64,000 bases of DNA from Pseudomonas sp. R5(2019) (GCF_009905435.1 NZ_JAAAMT010000002.1:62001-126000); one strand, 5' to 3'; shown: positions 34,875 to 43,584, numbered from the stretch's first letter. Numbers and translations are program-made. Notes: generated by a model not told the origin, from the letters alone.

Positions 34875-35930
34875 TCAGGGGAATGTTGTGCGCACGATTG
34901 CCCCGGTCCGGGCCGCCTCGGCGATAGCTTCGGTGATGATCAGATTTCGCAAGCCATCGCGTACGGTGACCAAGGGCTCCTCAGCCCCTCGAATAACCTG
35001 GCAAAAATGCTCGAGTTGAATCTCCAGCGGGTCGCGACGTTTGACTTCGGCAGTCGCGGTTTGAAACGGCTTCCACCACGATCGGTCTTCGACTCGCGCG
35101 AAATACTTCAGTCGCATGGTTGGTACTGAAAGTGAGCCACCCTTGCCGCTGACGACATAGCAGTCTTCGTCATCAAAAGCGGGGTAGCTCGCATTCTCCT
35201 GGGAGGTTTGCTCCCAGCTGCGTGCGCAGCCTGCCGAGTCCGAGAGCAGGAATGACCCCAACGCTCCATTTTCGAAGCGCAGGCCGATACAGACCGTATC
35301 CTCGACCGGAAAACCGCGCGCAGCGTTCGATTGCATGGCCTGAACCGCAACGATCTCGCCGCACAGGGAGCGCAGGTTGCCGATCTCATGAATCATGTTG
35401 ATCAGAATGGGACCGCCACCCACCTGACGACGCCAGACGGCTGCATCGAAGTAATCGTCGGGTTTGTAGAACAGGGCGCTGCCTTGTACCGCAACGATCT
35501 CGCCGAGGACTCCTTCGCGGATCACTTCGCGAGCCTTTGCCAGGATAGGGCTGTGTGCCCGGTGGTGCCCCACAAGCAAACGCGCGCCCGTGGCCTGCGC
35601 GGCGGCCAGCAGACGCTTGCCCTCCTCGACGCTGTGAGCAACGGGTTTTTCAATCAGTGCGGCAACACCTGCATCGATACACTCCAGTGTCTGGGCGACA
35701 TGCAGGGCATTGGGGGTCGCAAGTATCACGCCATCAGGCTTGCACTCGGCAAAAAGAGAGGACAGATCAGTGTATTGAGGAACGCCCAGGCTGTTCAGGT
35801 AGTCAGCGGGCACCTCCATGGGATCGACCACGGCAACCAGCTCGCAGGACGGGCTCGCTTGTACCAGTTCGATGTGACGACGGCCGATCAGGCCAACGCC
35901 GGCCACGGCAATTTTGATTTTTTCAGACAT
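34875..35930 (-). CDS. Gfo/Idh/MocA family NAD(P)-dependent oxidoreductase
   Basis: Predicted 351 aa from the ATG at 35930. The Rossmann motif KIAVAGVGLIGRRHIE and the family signature ALIEKPVAHS (substrate-binding Lys) are clear; residues 125-330 form the second alpha/beta domain. These enzymes oxidise or reduce sugars, inositols and hydroxyacids; the substrate is unknown. It is divergent from the LysR gene with a 110-bp shared promoter region, so it is the expected regulatory target. Confidence 0.88.
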   Translation of the reverse strand: MSEKIKIAVAGVGLIGRRHIELVQASPSCELVAVVDPMEVPADYLNSLGVPQYTDLSSLFAECKPDGVILATPNALHVAQTLECIDAGVAALIEKPVAHSVEEGKRLLAAAQATGARLLVGHHRAHSPILAKAREVIREGVLGEIVAVQGSALFYKPDDYFDAAVWRRQVGGGPILINMIHEIGNLRSLCGEIVAVQAMQSNAARGFPVEDTVCIGLRFENGALGSFLLSDSAGCARSWEQTSQENASYPAFDDEDCYVVSGKGGSLSVPTMRLKYFARVEDRSWWKPFQTATAEVKRRDPLEIQLEHFCQVIRGAEEPLVTVRDGLRNLIITEAIAEAARTGAIVRTTFP

Positions 35931-36040
35931 GGTTTGATCTTCGCGGGTTTTGTTTTTGTGTACCTGAGGGGCAACGCTGCCCCGCCAGATGCTGCTAGGA
36001 TCAAGACTACTATCCCCGCCGAAGACCATAATTGGCTCAA

Positions 36041-36985
36041 ATGGAAAATCAGAATTCTCTGCTACTGAACAATGATCCGTTCCTTCGGGATCTTCTGCTG
36101 TTCTCGACCATTGCCAGGCGTTCGAGCTTCGTCAGTGCGGGCGCTGACCTGGGCATCTCGCCCGCTCACGTCAGTAAACGGGTCGCGACCCTTGAGCAAA
36201 CCCTTAACTGCAAACTGTTCAACCGGACCACCCGGCGCGTCACCATTACCCGTGAAGGCGAGGCCATGCTGATCTGGGCGAAACAGATTCTGGAAAACGT
36301 GCAGGGAATGCTGGAGGTGTCCCATGGAGACAGGGTCGAGCCCCGGGGTCTGTTGAGAATCAGCACCAGTCAACGACTGGGCCGTTTCCATATAGCGCCA
36401 GTGCTTGCGTTGCTGCGCAAACGCTACCCAAAACTGGAAGTCTGGCTTGAGTTGATGGACAGACGCACGGACCTGACGGGTGAGCAGTTCGACATTGATA
36501 TTCGGGTTGGGGATGTCACCGAGCAGAATCTGATTGCCCATAAAATCGCCAGCAGCCAGAGAATTCTTTGTGCCGCCCCCAGCTATCTGGCTGAGCGAGA
36601 CTATCCGACTTCGCTGACAGACCTGACGCAGCACGACTGCCTGTTGTTTCGTGACAGGGACAGCAGCTTTGGCATCTGGCGCCTTGAAGGCCCTGCCGGG
36701 ATGGAAACAGTGAAGGTTACCGGGCCGATGGCTTCTAACTACAGCGACATCGTTCGCGAATGGGCCTATGAAGGTTTTGGCATCATCATGGCCTCTACCT
36801 GGGATGTAGCCCCTAGCATCGATGAGGGCAAACTCGTACGAGTGTTACCGGCCTACCGCCAACACGCCGATGTTTCAGCGGTCACCACGGTACGCGCATC
36901 GCAGTCCGAGAAAATCAGGGTTTGCCTGGAGTTTTTGAGCGAACAGTTGAGTAGCGGACCTTATGCACTCCGAGGGATCAAATGA
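36041..36985 (+). CDS. LysR-family transcriptional regulator
   Basis: Predicted 314 aa from the ATG at 36041; a TTG three codons upstream is possible. The N-terminal winged helix (FVSAGADLGISPAHVSKRVATLE, shown in part) and the LysR substrate-binding domain (RGLLRISTSQRLGR, IAHKIASSQRILCAAPSYL) are complete. It belongs to the DmlR/CrgA-like branch. By position it regulates the divergent oxidoreductase gene; the inducer is unknown. Confidence 0.9.
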   Translation: MENQNSLLLNNDPFLRDLLLFSTIARRSSFVSAGADLGISPAHVSKRVATLEQTLNCKLFNRTTRRVTITREGEAMLIWAKQILENVQGMLEVSHGDRVEPRGLLRISTSQRLGRFHIAPVLALLRKRYPKLEVWLELMDRRTDLTGEQFDIDIRVGDVTEQNLIAHKIASSQRILCAAPSYLAERDYPTSLTDLTQHDCLLFRDRDSSFGIWRLEGPAGMETVKVTGPMASNYSDIVREWAYEGFGIIMASTWDVAPSIDEGKLVRVLPAYRQHADVSAVTTVRASQSEKIRVCLEFLSEQLSSGPYALRGIK

Positions 36986-37030
36986 CGCCAAAGGGCAGCT
37001 CTCCTAAAGTCACAAAGGCAAAGGCCGGTC

Positions 37031-37147
37031 CTGGATGACCCGCTTCATGAGGCGCGTCCGGCCGCGGCTGTTGTCGTCAGTCGGCTGTCCGGGGCGGTGA
37101 TGATCATCATCGCGGGGGTTTTGCTGAGTGAGCAGGTGATGGGTTAG
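37031..37147 (+). pseudogene. Possible C-terminal remnant of a LysE/RhtB-type exporter
   Basis: The plus-strand frame ending at the TAG at 37145 reads VVVSRLSGAVMIIIAGVLL plus a short tail, which looks like the last membrane helix of LysE/RhtB amino-acid exporters. No matching upstream portion is present, and a stop or frame change precedes it. A 77-codon minus-strand frame over the same DNA is considered a shadow. Low confidence. Confidence 0.35.
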
Positions 37148-37328
37148 TCCGTTGTTTTTCAGCGAGACAACACCCTGTGCATCCGCAGAAGGGGGTATGT
37201 CAACAATCTTGTCAGAGCGTTGACACGAGCATCCAGCAGGCACAAAATTGCCCCCAATCGCGCCCGAACCTCTGGTGTTGGCTTGTCCAGCATTATGTTT
37301 GGGCCTTCTTTTTTGTGGGACATGGACG

Positions 37329-38324
37329 TTGCAACAGTTAGCGCCCCCTAAACCATTCCAGTCGTATAGCGACCTGGCAAATCTTCTCGCTCATCGCGGT
37401 ATGCAATTACCCGATAGAGCCCGTACCGAACGTAAACTGGTTCAGGTGGGTTACTATCGCTTGAGTGGTTTCTGGTTTCCCTGCCGTGAATTCATTCGCG
37501 ACCCACAGAACAATGTTGTGATGTGTCGGGTCAGTAAAAAGCCTCTGCGCCAAGACTCCTTCGTGCCTGGCACCCAATTCGATGCAGTCTTTGATCTGTA
37601 TCTTTTCGACAAGAAATTACGACAACTGATGCTCGATGCCATCGAGCGCATCGAGATTCATGTTCGTTCGGTCATTGCCCATGAGGTCGGATACCACGAC
37701 CCTATGGCCTATCAGGACCCAGGCTTCATCAATCCGACACAGACTAGAAACTACACCGATAAGTCGGGTAAGCAGCGCAACATCTGGAGTGAATGGCTCA
37801 AGCGCCAGAACGACCAGATCAACAGGAGTCGGGAAGACAGCATCGAGTGGCACCGACGAAACCACAAAGCCATGCCGTTCTGGGTCGTCGTGGAAGCGTG
37901 GGACTTCGGTACAGTGTCGAAATATTTCGAGATTCTGAAAGGTAGCCACCAGAACCGAATCAGTCGTCGATTTGGAATCGCCAACCCTAAGGTGCTGAAA
38001 GATTGGCTGCAAGAGATCAACACCTTGCGCAATCGATGCGCGCACCATGCGCGGATCTGGAATCAGGTATCGTCAAACCCACTTCCCGTCATCACAGGCG
38101 ATGCTTACTTTCAGGCGCTTTCGCTGGATGCAAACGCGGTAACCCGTCTTTATGGATTGATCGCTGTGCTGTGGTACCTGGTCAAGGCAATCGGCTCCAA
38201 CTCGCAATGGATTCACCAAGTTGCAGACGTTATCGACTCGAAGCCCACCCTTCCTGGTTGTCCTTATACCGCCTTGGGCTTCGCCGACGAATCAGGTTTT
38301 CCGCGCAAGCACTTCGGCATCTGA
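37329..38324 (+). CDS. Abi family protein with HEPN-type RNase motif (AbiD/AbiF-like)
   Basis: Predicted 331 aa from a TTG at 37329 with GTGGGA eight bases upstream; a TTG at 37248 gives 358 aa, and the true start is uncertain. The Abi_2 pattern is clear: YSDLANLLAHRGM, VQVGYYRLSGFWFP, FDLYLFDKKLRQLMLDAIERIE and the C-terminal NTLRNRCAHHARIWN, whose R-N-x-C-A-H (R234-H239) is the HEPN RNase-type motif. Such proteins act in abortive infection against phage, probably by cutting RNA. It stands alone and may be a mobile defence gene. Confidence 0.85.
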   Translation: MQQLAPPKPFQSYSDLANLLAHRGMQLPDRARTERKLVQVGYYRLSGFWFPCREFIRDPQNNVVMCRVSKKPLRQDSFVPGTQFDAVFDLYLFDKKLRQLMLDAIERIEIHVRSVIAHEVGYHDPMAYQDPGFINPTQTRNYTDKSGKQRNIWSEWLKRQNDQINRSREDSIEWHRRNHKAMPFWVVVEAWDFGTVSKYFEILKGSHQNRISRRFGIANPKVLKDWLQEINTLRNRCAHHARIWNQVSSNPLPVITGDAYFQALSLDANAVTRLYGLIAVLWYLVKAIGSNSQWIHQVADVIDSKPTLPGCPYTALGFADESGFPRKHFGI

Positions 38325-38535
38325 AGGACCTTATCTGCTTCGGCACCATTGCCGAGGTGCAGTTGCGGCCCTCTATCAGTCGATGCTGAACCGAGTGTCA
38401 GCCGTCATATGGCTGGCCTGATTGAGCACACCACCCAGCTATAGTTGAGACGTGATGATCGTTGTGATGGGGCCGCAGGTGAGCTAATCGGGGGCTGTCC
38501 CCGGTTCAGGTTATTCGGGATATCTGGAGGGTGCC

Positions 38536-39648
38536 ATGGCAGCTGTTACCGATACGCTGAAGCTGTTTCTCGCCGGCGACGTCATGACCGCCCGCGGCAT
38601 CGACTCAATACTGCCGCATCCTGGCGATCCGCGGCTTTACGAAGCTTACGTCAAGAATGCCGGCGATTACGTCCGGCTGGCAGAAAGACTCAATGGCTCG
38701 ATTCCCCGTCCAGTCGATTTCACCTATGTCTGGGGCGCTGCGCTGGATGAGTTCGAACATCGCCAGCCACACGCACGCATCATCAATCTGGAAACTGCGG
38801 TGTCCCGCCGCGGGCGACCGGAGCAAAAGGGCATTAATTACCGCATGAGCCCGGAGAACTTCCCGGCCATCAGCGCAGCCGGCATCGACTGCTGCGTGCT
38901 GGCCAACAACCATGTGCTGGACTGGGGGGCAGCTGGCCTGGCCGATACGCTAGATACCCTATCGAGCAACGGTATGTGCAGCGCCGGCGCCGGGCACAAC
39001 CGGCAGTCTGCCGAAGCGCCCGCCGTGCTGTTGCAGACTGGCGGGCGGCGCTTGCTGGTGTTTGGCCTCGGCGCACCCGACAGCGGCATTGCGCCGCACT
39101 GGGCCGCCACGGATAGGCGCGCGGGCGTCGCGCGGCTGGAGGATCTGTCGATGCAAAGCCTGCGCCCTGTGGCCAAACGGATTCTGGAGGGCAAAAATCC
39201 GGGGGATCTGGTGGTCGCCTCCATTCACTGGGGCGGCAACTGGGGGTTCGATATCACGCGCGAGCAGGTCCGGTTCGCCCATGCCTTGATCGACGAGGCC
39301 GGAGTTGACGTGGTGCACGGGCATTCCTCGCACCACGTCAAGGGCATCGAGGTATACCGCGAACACCTGATTCTCTATGGCTGCGGTGATCTCTTGAACG
39401 ATTACGAAGGCATCGAGGACCACACAGCCTTTCGCGGCGAGCTGGGGCTTCTATACTTTGCCTCGTTGGACCCGGGCGGGCGCCTGCAGTCACTTGAGCT
39501 GATACCCACCCGCCTGCGTCGCTTTCGCATCTGTCGCGCCGAAGGGGATGACCGTCAATGGCTGCACGACACCCTTTCTCGCGAGTGCGCACGCTTGGGT
39601 AGCAGCATCCAGCCGGGCGCGAGAAATGCCTTCGAGTTGCGTTGGTAG
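38536..39648 (+). CDS. CapA family protein (metallophosphatase fold)
   Basis: Predicted 370 aa with GGAGG upstream. It has the CapA/PgsA signatures: LFLAGDVMTARG at the start, INLETAVS, CVLANNHVLDWG, VASIHWGGNWG and VHGHSSHHVKG, together a calcineurin-like metal site. CapA is linked to poly-gamma-glutamate export or anchoring in Bacillus, but no PgsB/PgsC-like genes are here and no signal peptide or membrane anchor is seen. This stand-alone cytosolic form therefore has an unknown role. Confidence 0.88.
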   Translation: MAAVTDTLKLFLAGDVMTARGIDSILPHPGDPRLYEAYVKNAGDYVRLAERLNGSIPRPVDFTYVWGAALDEFEHRQPHARIINLETAVSRRGRPEQKGINYRMSPENFPAISAAGIDCCVLANNHVLDWGAAGLADTLDTLSSNGMCSAGAGHNRQSAEAPAVLLQTGGRRLLVFGLGAPDSGIAPHWAATDRRAGVARLEDLSMQSLRPVAKRILEGKNPGDLVVASIHWGGNWGFDITREQVRFAHALIDEAGVDVVHGHSSHHVKGIEVYREHLILYGCGDLLNDYEGIEDHTAFRGELGLLYFASLDPGGRLQSLELIPTRLRRFRICRAEGDDRQWLHDTLSRECARLGSSIQPGARNAFELRW

Positions 39649-39738
39649 CTCGCGCGGACAGGGAAGGAACAACCTGGCTAGCGCAGTCAGAATGAACGCT
39701 ATTTTTATCTTGCAAAATAGGGGACAGACCACGTTTTC

Positions 39739-39838
39739 CACGCAAGCTGACTTGAAAAGCTCTCGATAAGCTTCAATACGCCGAACGTCCGCGCTACCCA
39801 ACGCCTTGTACTCAACATGAGGCGTCACAAGGGACCTT
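39739..39838 (-). pseudogene. Remnant of a REP-associated (Y1/IS200-like) transposase
   Basis: On the minus strand the DNA encodes SLVTPHVEYKALGSADVRRI followed by EAYRELFKSAC, which resembles the C-terminal part of RAYT-type transposases (TPHxxYxALG...YRxLF). It is followed by GTGGTCTGTCCCCTATTT, a sequence often found next to such genes. The rest of the transposase is absent. Confidence 0.5.
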
Positions 39839-39839
39839 C

Positions 39840-40796
39840 TCATGCTGATTGTCTGCGCCAAGTGCCAGGTGATGTGCCGAACTGGCGTTTGAATGCGCGA
39901 CTGAACGCAGCTTCGGACTCGTAGCCCACTGCAAGGCCAATTTGCGCCACATTACCGCGACCTTCGCGCAGGTGTTGAGCCGCCACGTGCATACGCCAGA
40001 GAGTCAGGTATTGCATCGGTGGTTGTCCGACCAATGCCGTGAATCGCTCCGCGAATACCGAGCGCGACATGCCCACTTCAAGCGCCAGGGCTTCTGCAGT
40101 CCAACCTTCCGTTGGACGAGCATGGAGCAGTGCCAATGCGCGCCCAATATGCGGATCTCGCAAACCCGCCAGCCACCCGCGCCGCTCAGCGGGGAGGCTC
40201 GCGACATACTGGCTGACGGCTTCGACGAATAGCAATTCGGATAGCTTGGCGATCACCGTTGTCGAGCCGACGCGCCCGGCCGCGGTCTCACTGACAGCGA
40301 AACGGAATGAGCTTTCAATCCAGGCTCCCGAAGCCGTCGCACGTACGTCTAATTTCAATACCGATGGCAGCGACGAAAGCAACGGACTGAAGGGTGTTTC
40401 AGAGCCGAGGAATCCGCACAATAGCTGCGTGGCCTCGCCGCCCCCGCCGTACTTGATTCGTGAAATGCCGCCGACTTCTGGTGGCCGAATAACTTCGCTC
40501 GCCGGCATGGGCGCAATGCTCAGGTCGCTGCCAAAAGAATGAGCGTCATTGCGAGGAAGCAGAACGAGTTCGCCTGCCCGCACGTCGATGGTGGCACCAC
40601 CGTCGATTCGTAATTGCATGTTTCCGGCGGCGACAAAATGCGACGCAATGATATGTCGCGGTGCCGCCAGGAACGGCTTGCAATCGTCCGCGGAGATTTT
40701 TCCGTTGATGCACCAGGGCGCAGTGAATTCCGACTCGAGAAAGACCCCTCCAGACAGCCGAATCACGCGCAAGACATCAGATAGCGCATCCAACAA
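39840..40796 (-). CDS. AraC-family regulator with N-terminal cupin
   Basis: Predicted 318 aa from a TTG at 40796 (GAGGG upstream; a second TTG follows directly at 40793); no in-frame ATG exists nearby. The N-terminal cupin sensor (GNMQLRIDGGATIDVRAGELVLLP, shown in part) is of the AraC_binding_6/cupin_6 type. The C-terminal ~100 residues are two AraC helix-turn-helix units (EVGMSRSVFAERFTALVGQP, AVGYESEAAFSRAFKRQFG). It is divergent from the di-iron gene and likely controls it. Confidence 0.88.
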   Translation of the reverse strand: MLDALSDVLRVIRLSGGVFLESEFTAPWCINGKISADDCKPFLAAPRHIIASHFVAAGNMQLRIDGGATIDVRAGELVLLPRNDAHSFGSDLSIAPMPASEVIRPPEVGGISRIKYGGGGEATQLLCGFLGSETPFSPLLSSLPSVLKLDVRATASGAWIESSFRFAVSETAAGRVGSTTVIAKLSELLFVEAVSQYVASLPAERRGWLAGLRDPHIGRALALLHARPTEGWTAEALALEVGMSRSVFAERFTALVGQPPMQYLTLWRMHVAAQHLREGRGNVAQIGLAVGYESEAAFSRAFKRQFGTSPGTWRRQSA

Positions 40797-40995
40797 TTGC
40801 CCGCCCTCTTTTCCGGAGTCCAGAGCACGTAATCAGGCGGACTGGTCATTCACTGCCTGAACTGCGAGGCCTAGATTAGCACCAATGCGGACTCAGTGAT
40901 CGAGACCATCCCCAGACGCTTCACCAAGGGTCATTGGCTCCGACGTTAACCGTAATTGCCCCTTTCCAACTCGACCAGGGAAGCAGGAGATCGAT

Positions 40996-41949
40996 ATGAA
41001 CACCGTCGCTACCATACCCGGCGCAGATTCGGGCAACACCGCCCGTTATGCTCAAATTCTCAGATCATCGAAGAAAGCGGAATGGCAGATCGATCGCGAT
41101 TTGCTACAGGATCGCAGTTTCGACTTCTCGCGCAAATTCTTGCCCGACGGACTATCGCGGATCGACCGCCTGACCTTTCTCGCCGCAGACGAGGTGCGCC
41201 TGCTCAGTCAGATTCAGGGCCGAACCTATGCGTATATCTTTGGCCTGGTCGAGCGCTTTATCAGTGCCAAAATGCTCGATCAAGGTCGGGCCCATGTATT
41301 TGACGATCAGCTCGCACTCGAAGCGCTGGTGCGCTTTTCTAACGACGAGATCAAGCATCAGGAGCTGTTCCGGCGCATGGAGACGATGATGGGTTCGCAA
41401 TTGCCAGCGGGATATCGTCAAGTTGCCGATCCAAACGATGTGGCGCGCGCGGTACTTGCGGCCAGCACCTGGTCGGTGCTGGCGCTGACCTGTCATATCG
41501 AGCTGTTTGTCCAGGCGCACTACGCGCAAAGCATCGCCCCGCGCGAGGAGTTGTGCCCACTATTCAAGGATGTCTTCAAATTTCACTGGAAGGATGAAAG
41601 CCGGCACGTCGTACTCGATGAACTGGAGTGGATGGCGGAGCACGCGAAACTCTCGCCAGCCGAGCGTGACCAGGCAGTGAACGATCTGATTGCGCTGGTG
41701 GCGGCTGTCGACGCAATCCTGCAGGCGCAATCGGCATCCGATGCCGACTACTTTATTCGAAATGTTTTACGATCGTTCAGTGTCGATGAAACAGCCCAAA
41801 TCAAAGCCTCCGTACTGAGCGCCTACCGCTGGCAATACATTATCTCGGGCGTGCAGCATCCACACTTTGGCCGGCTGCTTGCGCGCATGACAACACCAGC
41901 ACAGATGTCCATGATTCAGACCGCACTGGCGCCCATCATGAGCAATTGA
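40996..41949 (+). CDS. Ferritin-fold di-iron protein, possible oxygenase
   Basis: Predicted 317 aa; the ATG at 40996 has AGGAG upstream. It carries the four-helix di-iron ligand set: E86 (GLVERF), E118-x-x-H121 (NDEIKH), E169 (HIELF) and E201-x-x-H204 (KDESRH). Helix spacing is consistent with the bacterioferritin/AurF-like fold. The protein is longer than bacterioferritin and lacks the RNR and fatty-acid desaturase signatures I would expect, so an uncharacterised di-iron oxygenase or oxidase is plausible. A MAPEG gene follows and an AraC regulator is divergent. Confidence 0.75.
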   Translation: MNTVATIPGADSGNTARYAQILRSSKKAEWQIDRDLLQDRSFDFSRKFLPDGLSRIDRLTFLAADEVRLLSQIQGRTYAYIFGLVERFISAKMLDQGRAHVFDDQLALEALVRFSNDEIKHQELFRRMETMMGSQLPAGYRQVADPNDVARAVLAASTWSVLALTCHIELFVQAHYAQSIAPREELCPLFKDVFKFHWKDESRHVVLDELEWMAEHAKLSPAERDQAVNDLIALVAAVDAILQAQSASDADYFIRNVLRSFSVDETAQIKASVLSAYRWQYIISGVQHPHFGRLLARMTTPAQMSMIQTALAPIMSN

Positions 41950-42021
41950 TCGACAGGGGGCGGCCGACCGCGCGTCGGCCCCGCGGCTGTGGGATGACGT
42001 GCTGAAAATGATTTATTGCGG

Positions 42022-42465
42022 ATGGCAGCCATGACGATACCGATGTGGATGTTACTTGGATTTGCGACCTGGACTTTGCTGCTGTTGATGGCAACCGTCG
42101 GGGTGTATCGCTGGGTCAGAATCTTGTTCTCGAATGTTCCGATTGCCTCTTTCCGAAGCGATCAGCTCGAAGGCAAGGATTGGTATCGGCGCGGGACAAG
42201 AGCACACGCGAACTGTGTGGAAAATCTGCCTGTCTTTGGCGCCATCGTGTTCGTGATTTCAGCCCTTGGTGTCGACGGCCCTGCAGTGAGCTACTTGTCC
42301 ATAATCGTTTTAATCGCCCGCGTGTGCCAGTCTCTGGTTCACGTATCCCATGTGCAAACCGATACGTTCGTGGCTGTTCGGTTTACCTTCTTTTGCGTTC
42401 AGTTGGTCTGTTTTCTTGCGCTCATTGTTATAGCCGCTTGTTACGGCGTATGGAATGCAGGTTGA
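42022..42465 (+). CDS. MAPEG family membrane protein
   Basis: Predicted 147 aa from the ATG at 42022; an ATG at 42031 gives 144 aa and neither has a strong ribosome site. Four hydrophobic segments and the MAPEG signatures GTRAHANCVENLPVFGAIV and ARVCQSLVHVSHV are present. MAPEG proteins are glutathione- or lipid-linked membrane enzymes. It follows the di-iron gene by 72 bp on the same strand and is probably co-regulated with it. Confidence 0.85.
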   Translation: MAAMTIPMWMLLGFATWTLLLLMATVGVYRWVRILFSNVPIASFRSDQLEGKDWYRRGTRAHANCVENLPVFGAIVFVISALGVDGPAVSYLSIIVLIARVCQSLVHVSHVQTDTFVAVRFTFFCVQLVCFLALIVIAACYGVWNAG

Positions 42466-42628
42466 GTGGCTGGAAAAAGCCCTCAAAAACCTGGAAGACG
42501 AAGCCAATTATATTGCCCTTGAAAATCCCAAGGCTGCTGACGACTTCGCAAGACGGCGCGCATCAGGTGTCGGCTGTCATCGGCGCCCGAAGGCGCACCA
42601 ATGTAAGGGGCACAGCGTCGGCCGGTGA
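42455..42628 (+). pseudogene. Truncated ParE-like toxin
   Basis: The frame starts inside the end of the MAPEG gene: MQVEWLEKALKNLEDEANYI and then ALENPKAADDFA read as a ParE/RelE N-terminus. After that the sequence (RRRASGVGCHRRP...) no longer resembles the family and stops at 57 residues. The C-terminal two thirds with the active site are missing, and no ParD antitoxin precedes it. Confidence 0.6.
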
Positions 42629-42686
42629 GCCTCATGAGCGTCGCGCTGGCAGCCAATAAGGGTTGCGGATACTGAGGATAATACGT

Positions 42687-42722
42687 GCAACATAAATGTT
42701 GCGCATGCAACATAAGAGTTGC
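42687..42722. promoter_or_regulatory. Tandem palindromic operators upstream of hicB
   Basis: GCAACATAAATGTTGC (42687-42702, perfect palindrome in its outer 14 bases) and GCAACATAAGAGTTGC (42707-42722) have centres 20 bp apart, i.e. on the same DNA face. They are likely HicB binding sites for autorepression. Confidence 0.6.
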
Positions 42723-42790
42723 ACAATGCCTTCACCGAAACAGCACGAGACTTGAATATGAAGTACATTTTTCAACAGAGGTGAGGACCT

Positions 42791-43213
42791 ATGTACGAGT
42801 ACCCGCTTGAGATTCACCAGGAGCCGTCCGGTGTATGGCTGTCCTGCTGGGACATTCCCGAGATGCACGCATCCGGCGATACCCTGGCCGAGGCCTTTGC
42901 CGATGCCACGGATGCCATGGAGACCGCCCTGTCGATCTACGTCGATCAGCGCCGGCCGATTCCCGAGGCACAACCGCGGGGCGAACCGCACCAAGTGTTG
43001 CGTCTGCCGGCGCTAACCGTGGCGAAAATCGCCCTGTGGAATGCGCTGCTGGCCGAAGACGTCAGCAAGTCGGAACTGGCGCGGCGCCTGCAGGTGGCCC
43101 GGCCACAAGTCGACCGGCTGCTGGACTTCCTGCACGCCTCGAAGATCGAGCACGTCGAGCGGGCTTTGCGCCTATTGGGTCGCCGCCTGTCGCTGACCGT
43201 AGAGGCGGCGTAA
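42791..43213 (+). CDS. HicB-family antitoxin without a HicA partner
   Basis: Predicted 140 aa. Residues 1-60 are the HicB RNase-H-like domain (YPLEIHQEPSGVWLSCWDIP, SGDTLAEAFADATDAMETAL). Residues ~75-140 are a DNA-binding helix-turn-helix (SKSELARRLQVARPQVDRLL). In hicAB loci a ~60-codon hicA precedes hicB, but the 160 bp upstream hold no HicA-like frame. GAGG precedes the ATG. It may persist as a DNA-binding orphan acting on the paired palindromes upstream. Confidence 0.85.
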   Translation: MYEYPLEIHQEPSGVWLSCWDIPEMHASGDTLAEAFADATDAMETALSIYVDQRRPIPEAQPRGEPHQVLRLPALTVAKIALWNALLAEDVSKSELARRLQVARPQVDRLLDFLHASKIEHVERALRLLGRRLSLTVEAA

Positions 43214-43284
43214 TCGGGGCAAGGTCCCATGCCGTGTTTTCTGGGGCCACGCGAGGACGATGCGGCATCGGACATCGGCCGGCA

Positions 43285-43481
43285 GCGCCAAGCCTCGCGC
43301 GCTCAATCGCACCGGGCTCATTCAGCTCTGTCTCCCGTCGCTTTGCCCAAGCCTGAGCAGCCTGGTTGCGGGCGAATGTCTGGCTCTCTTGGTAGACTAG
43401 CCGCTTGTCGCGGTTGATTCGGATCTGGACGGTGTAGCTGGTGGTGCCATCGGCCCTTTTGCGCGCTCTGATCGTTACCAT
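43285..43481 (-). pseudogene. Truncated tyrosine-recombinase (integrase) N-terminus
   Basis: From the ATG at 43481 the minus strand encodes MVTIRARKRADGTTSYTVQI and on to WAKRRETELNEPGAIERARL, the arm-binding N-terminal region of phage/genomic-island integrases. About 65 codons remain; then homology ends and the frame runs antisense through hicB. No catalytic R-H-R-Y domain is present. It points away from dusA, the usual position of the integrase in dusA-targeted elements. Confidence 0.7.
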
Positions 43482-43584
43482 TTTTGAATTGGTACACGTC
43501 GTTGTCGGCTTGGCACATTGTCCCAACCACCCGTCAAAAACCACCGAAAACCCCTGAATATTGGTACAAGACACGTAGAGCAAA

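Noticed and set aside
37010..37243. 77-codon minus-strand frame upstream of the Abi gene
   Set aside because: No ribosome site or family; the opposite strand gives a more protein-like exporter tail.
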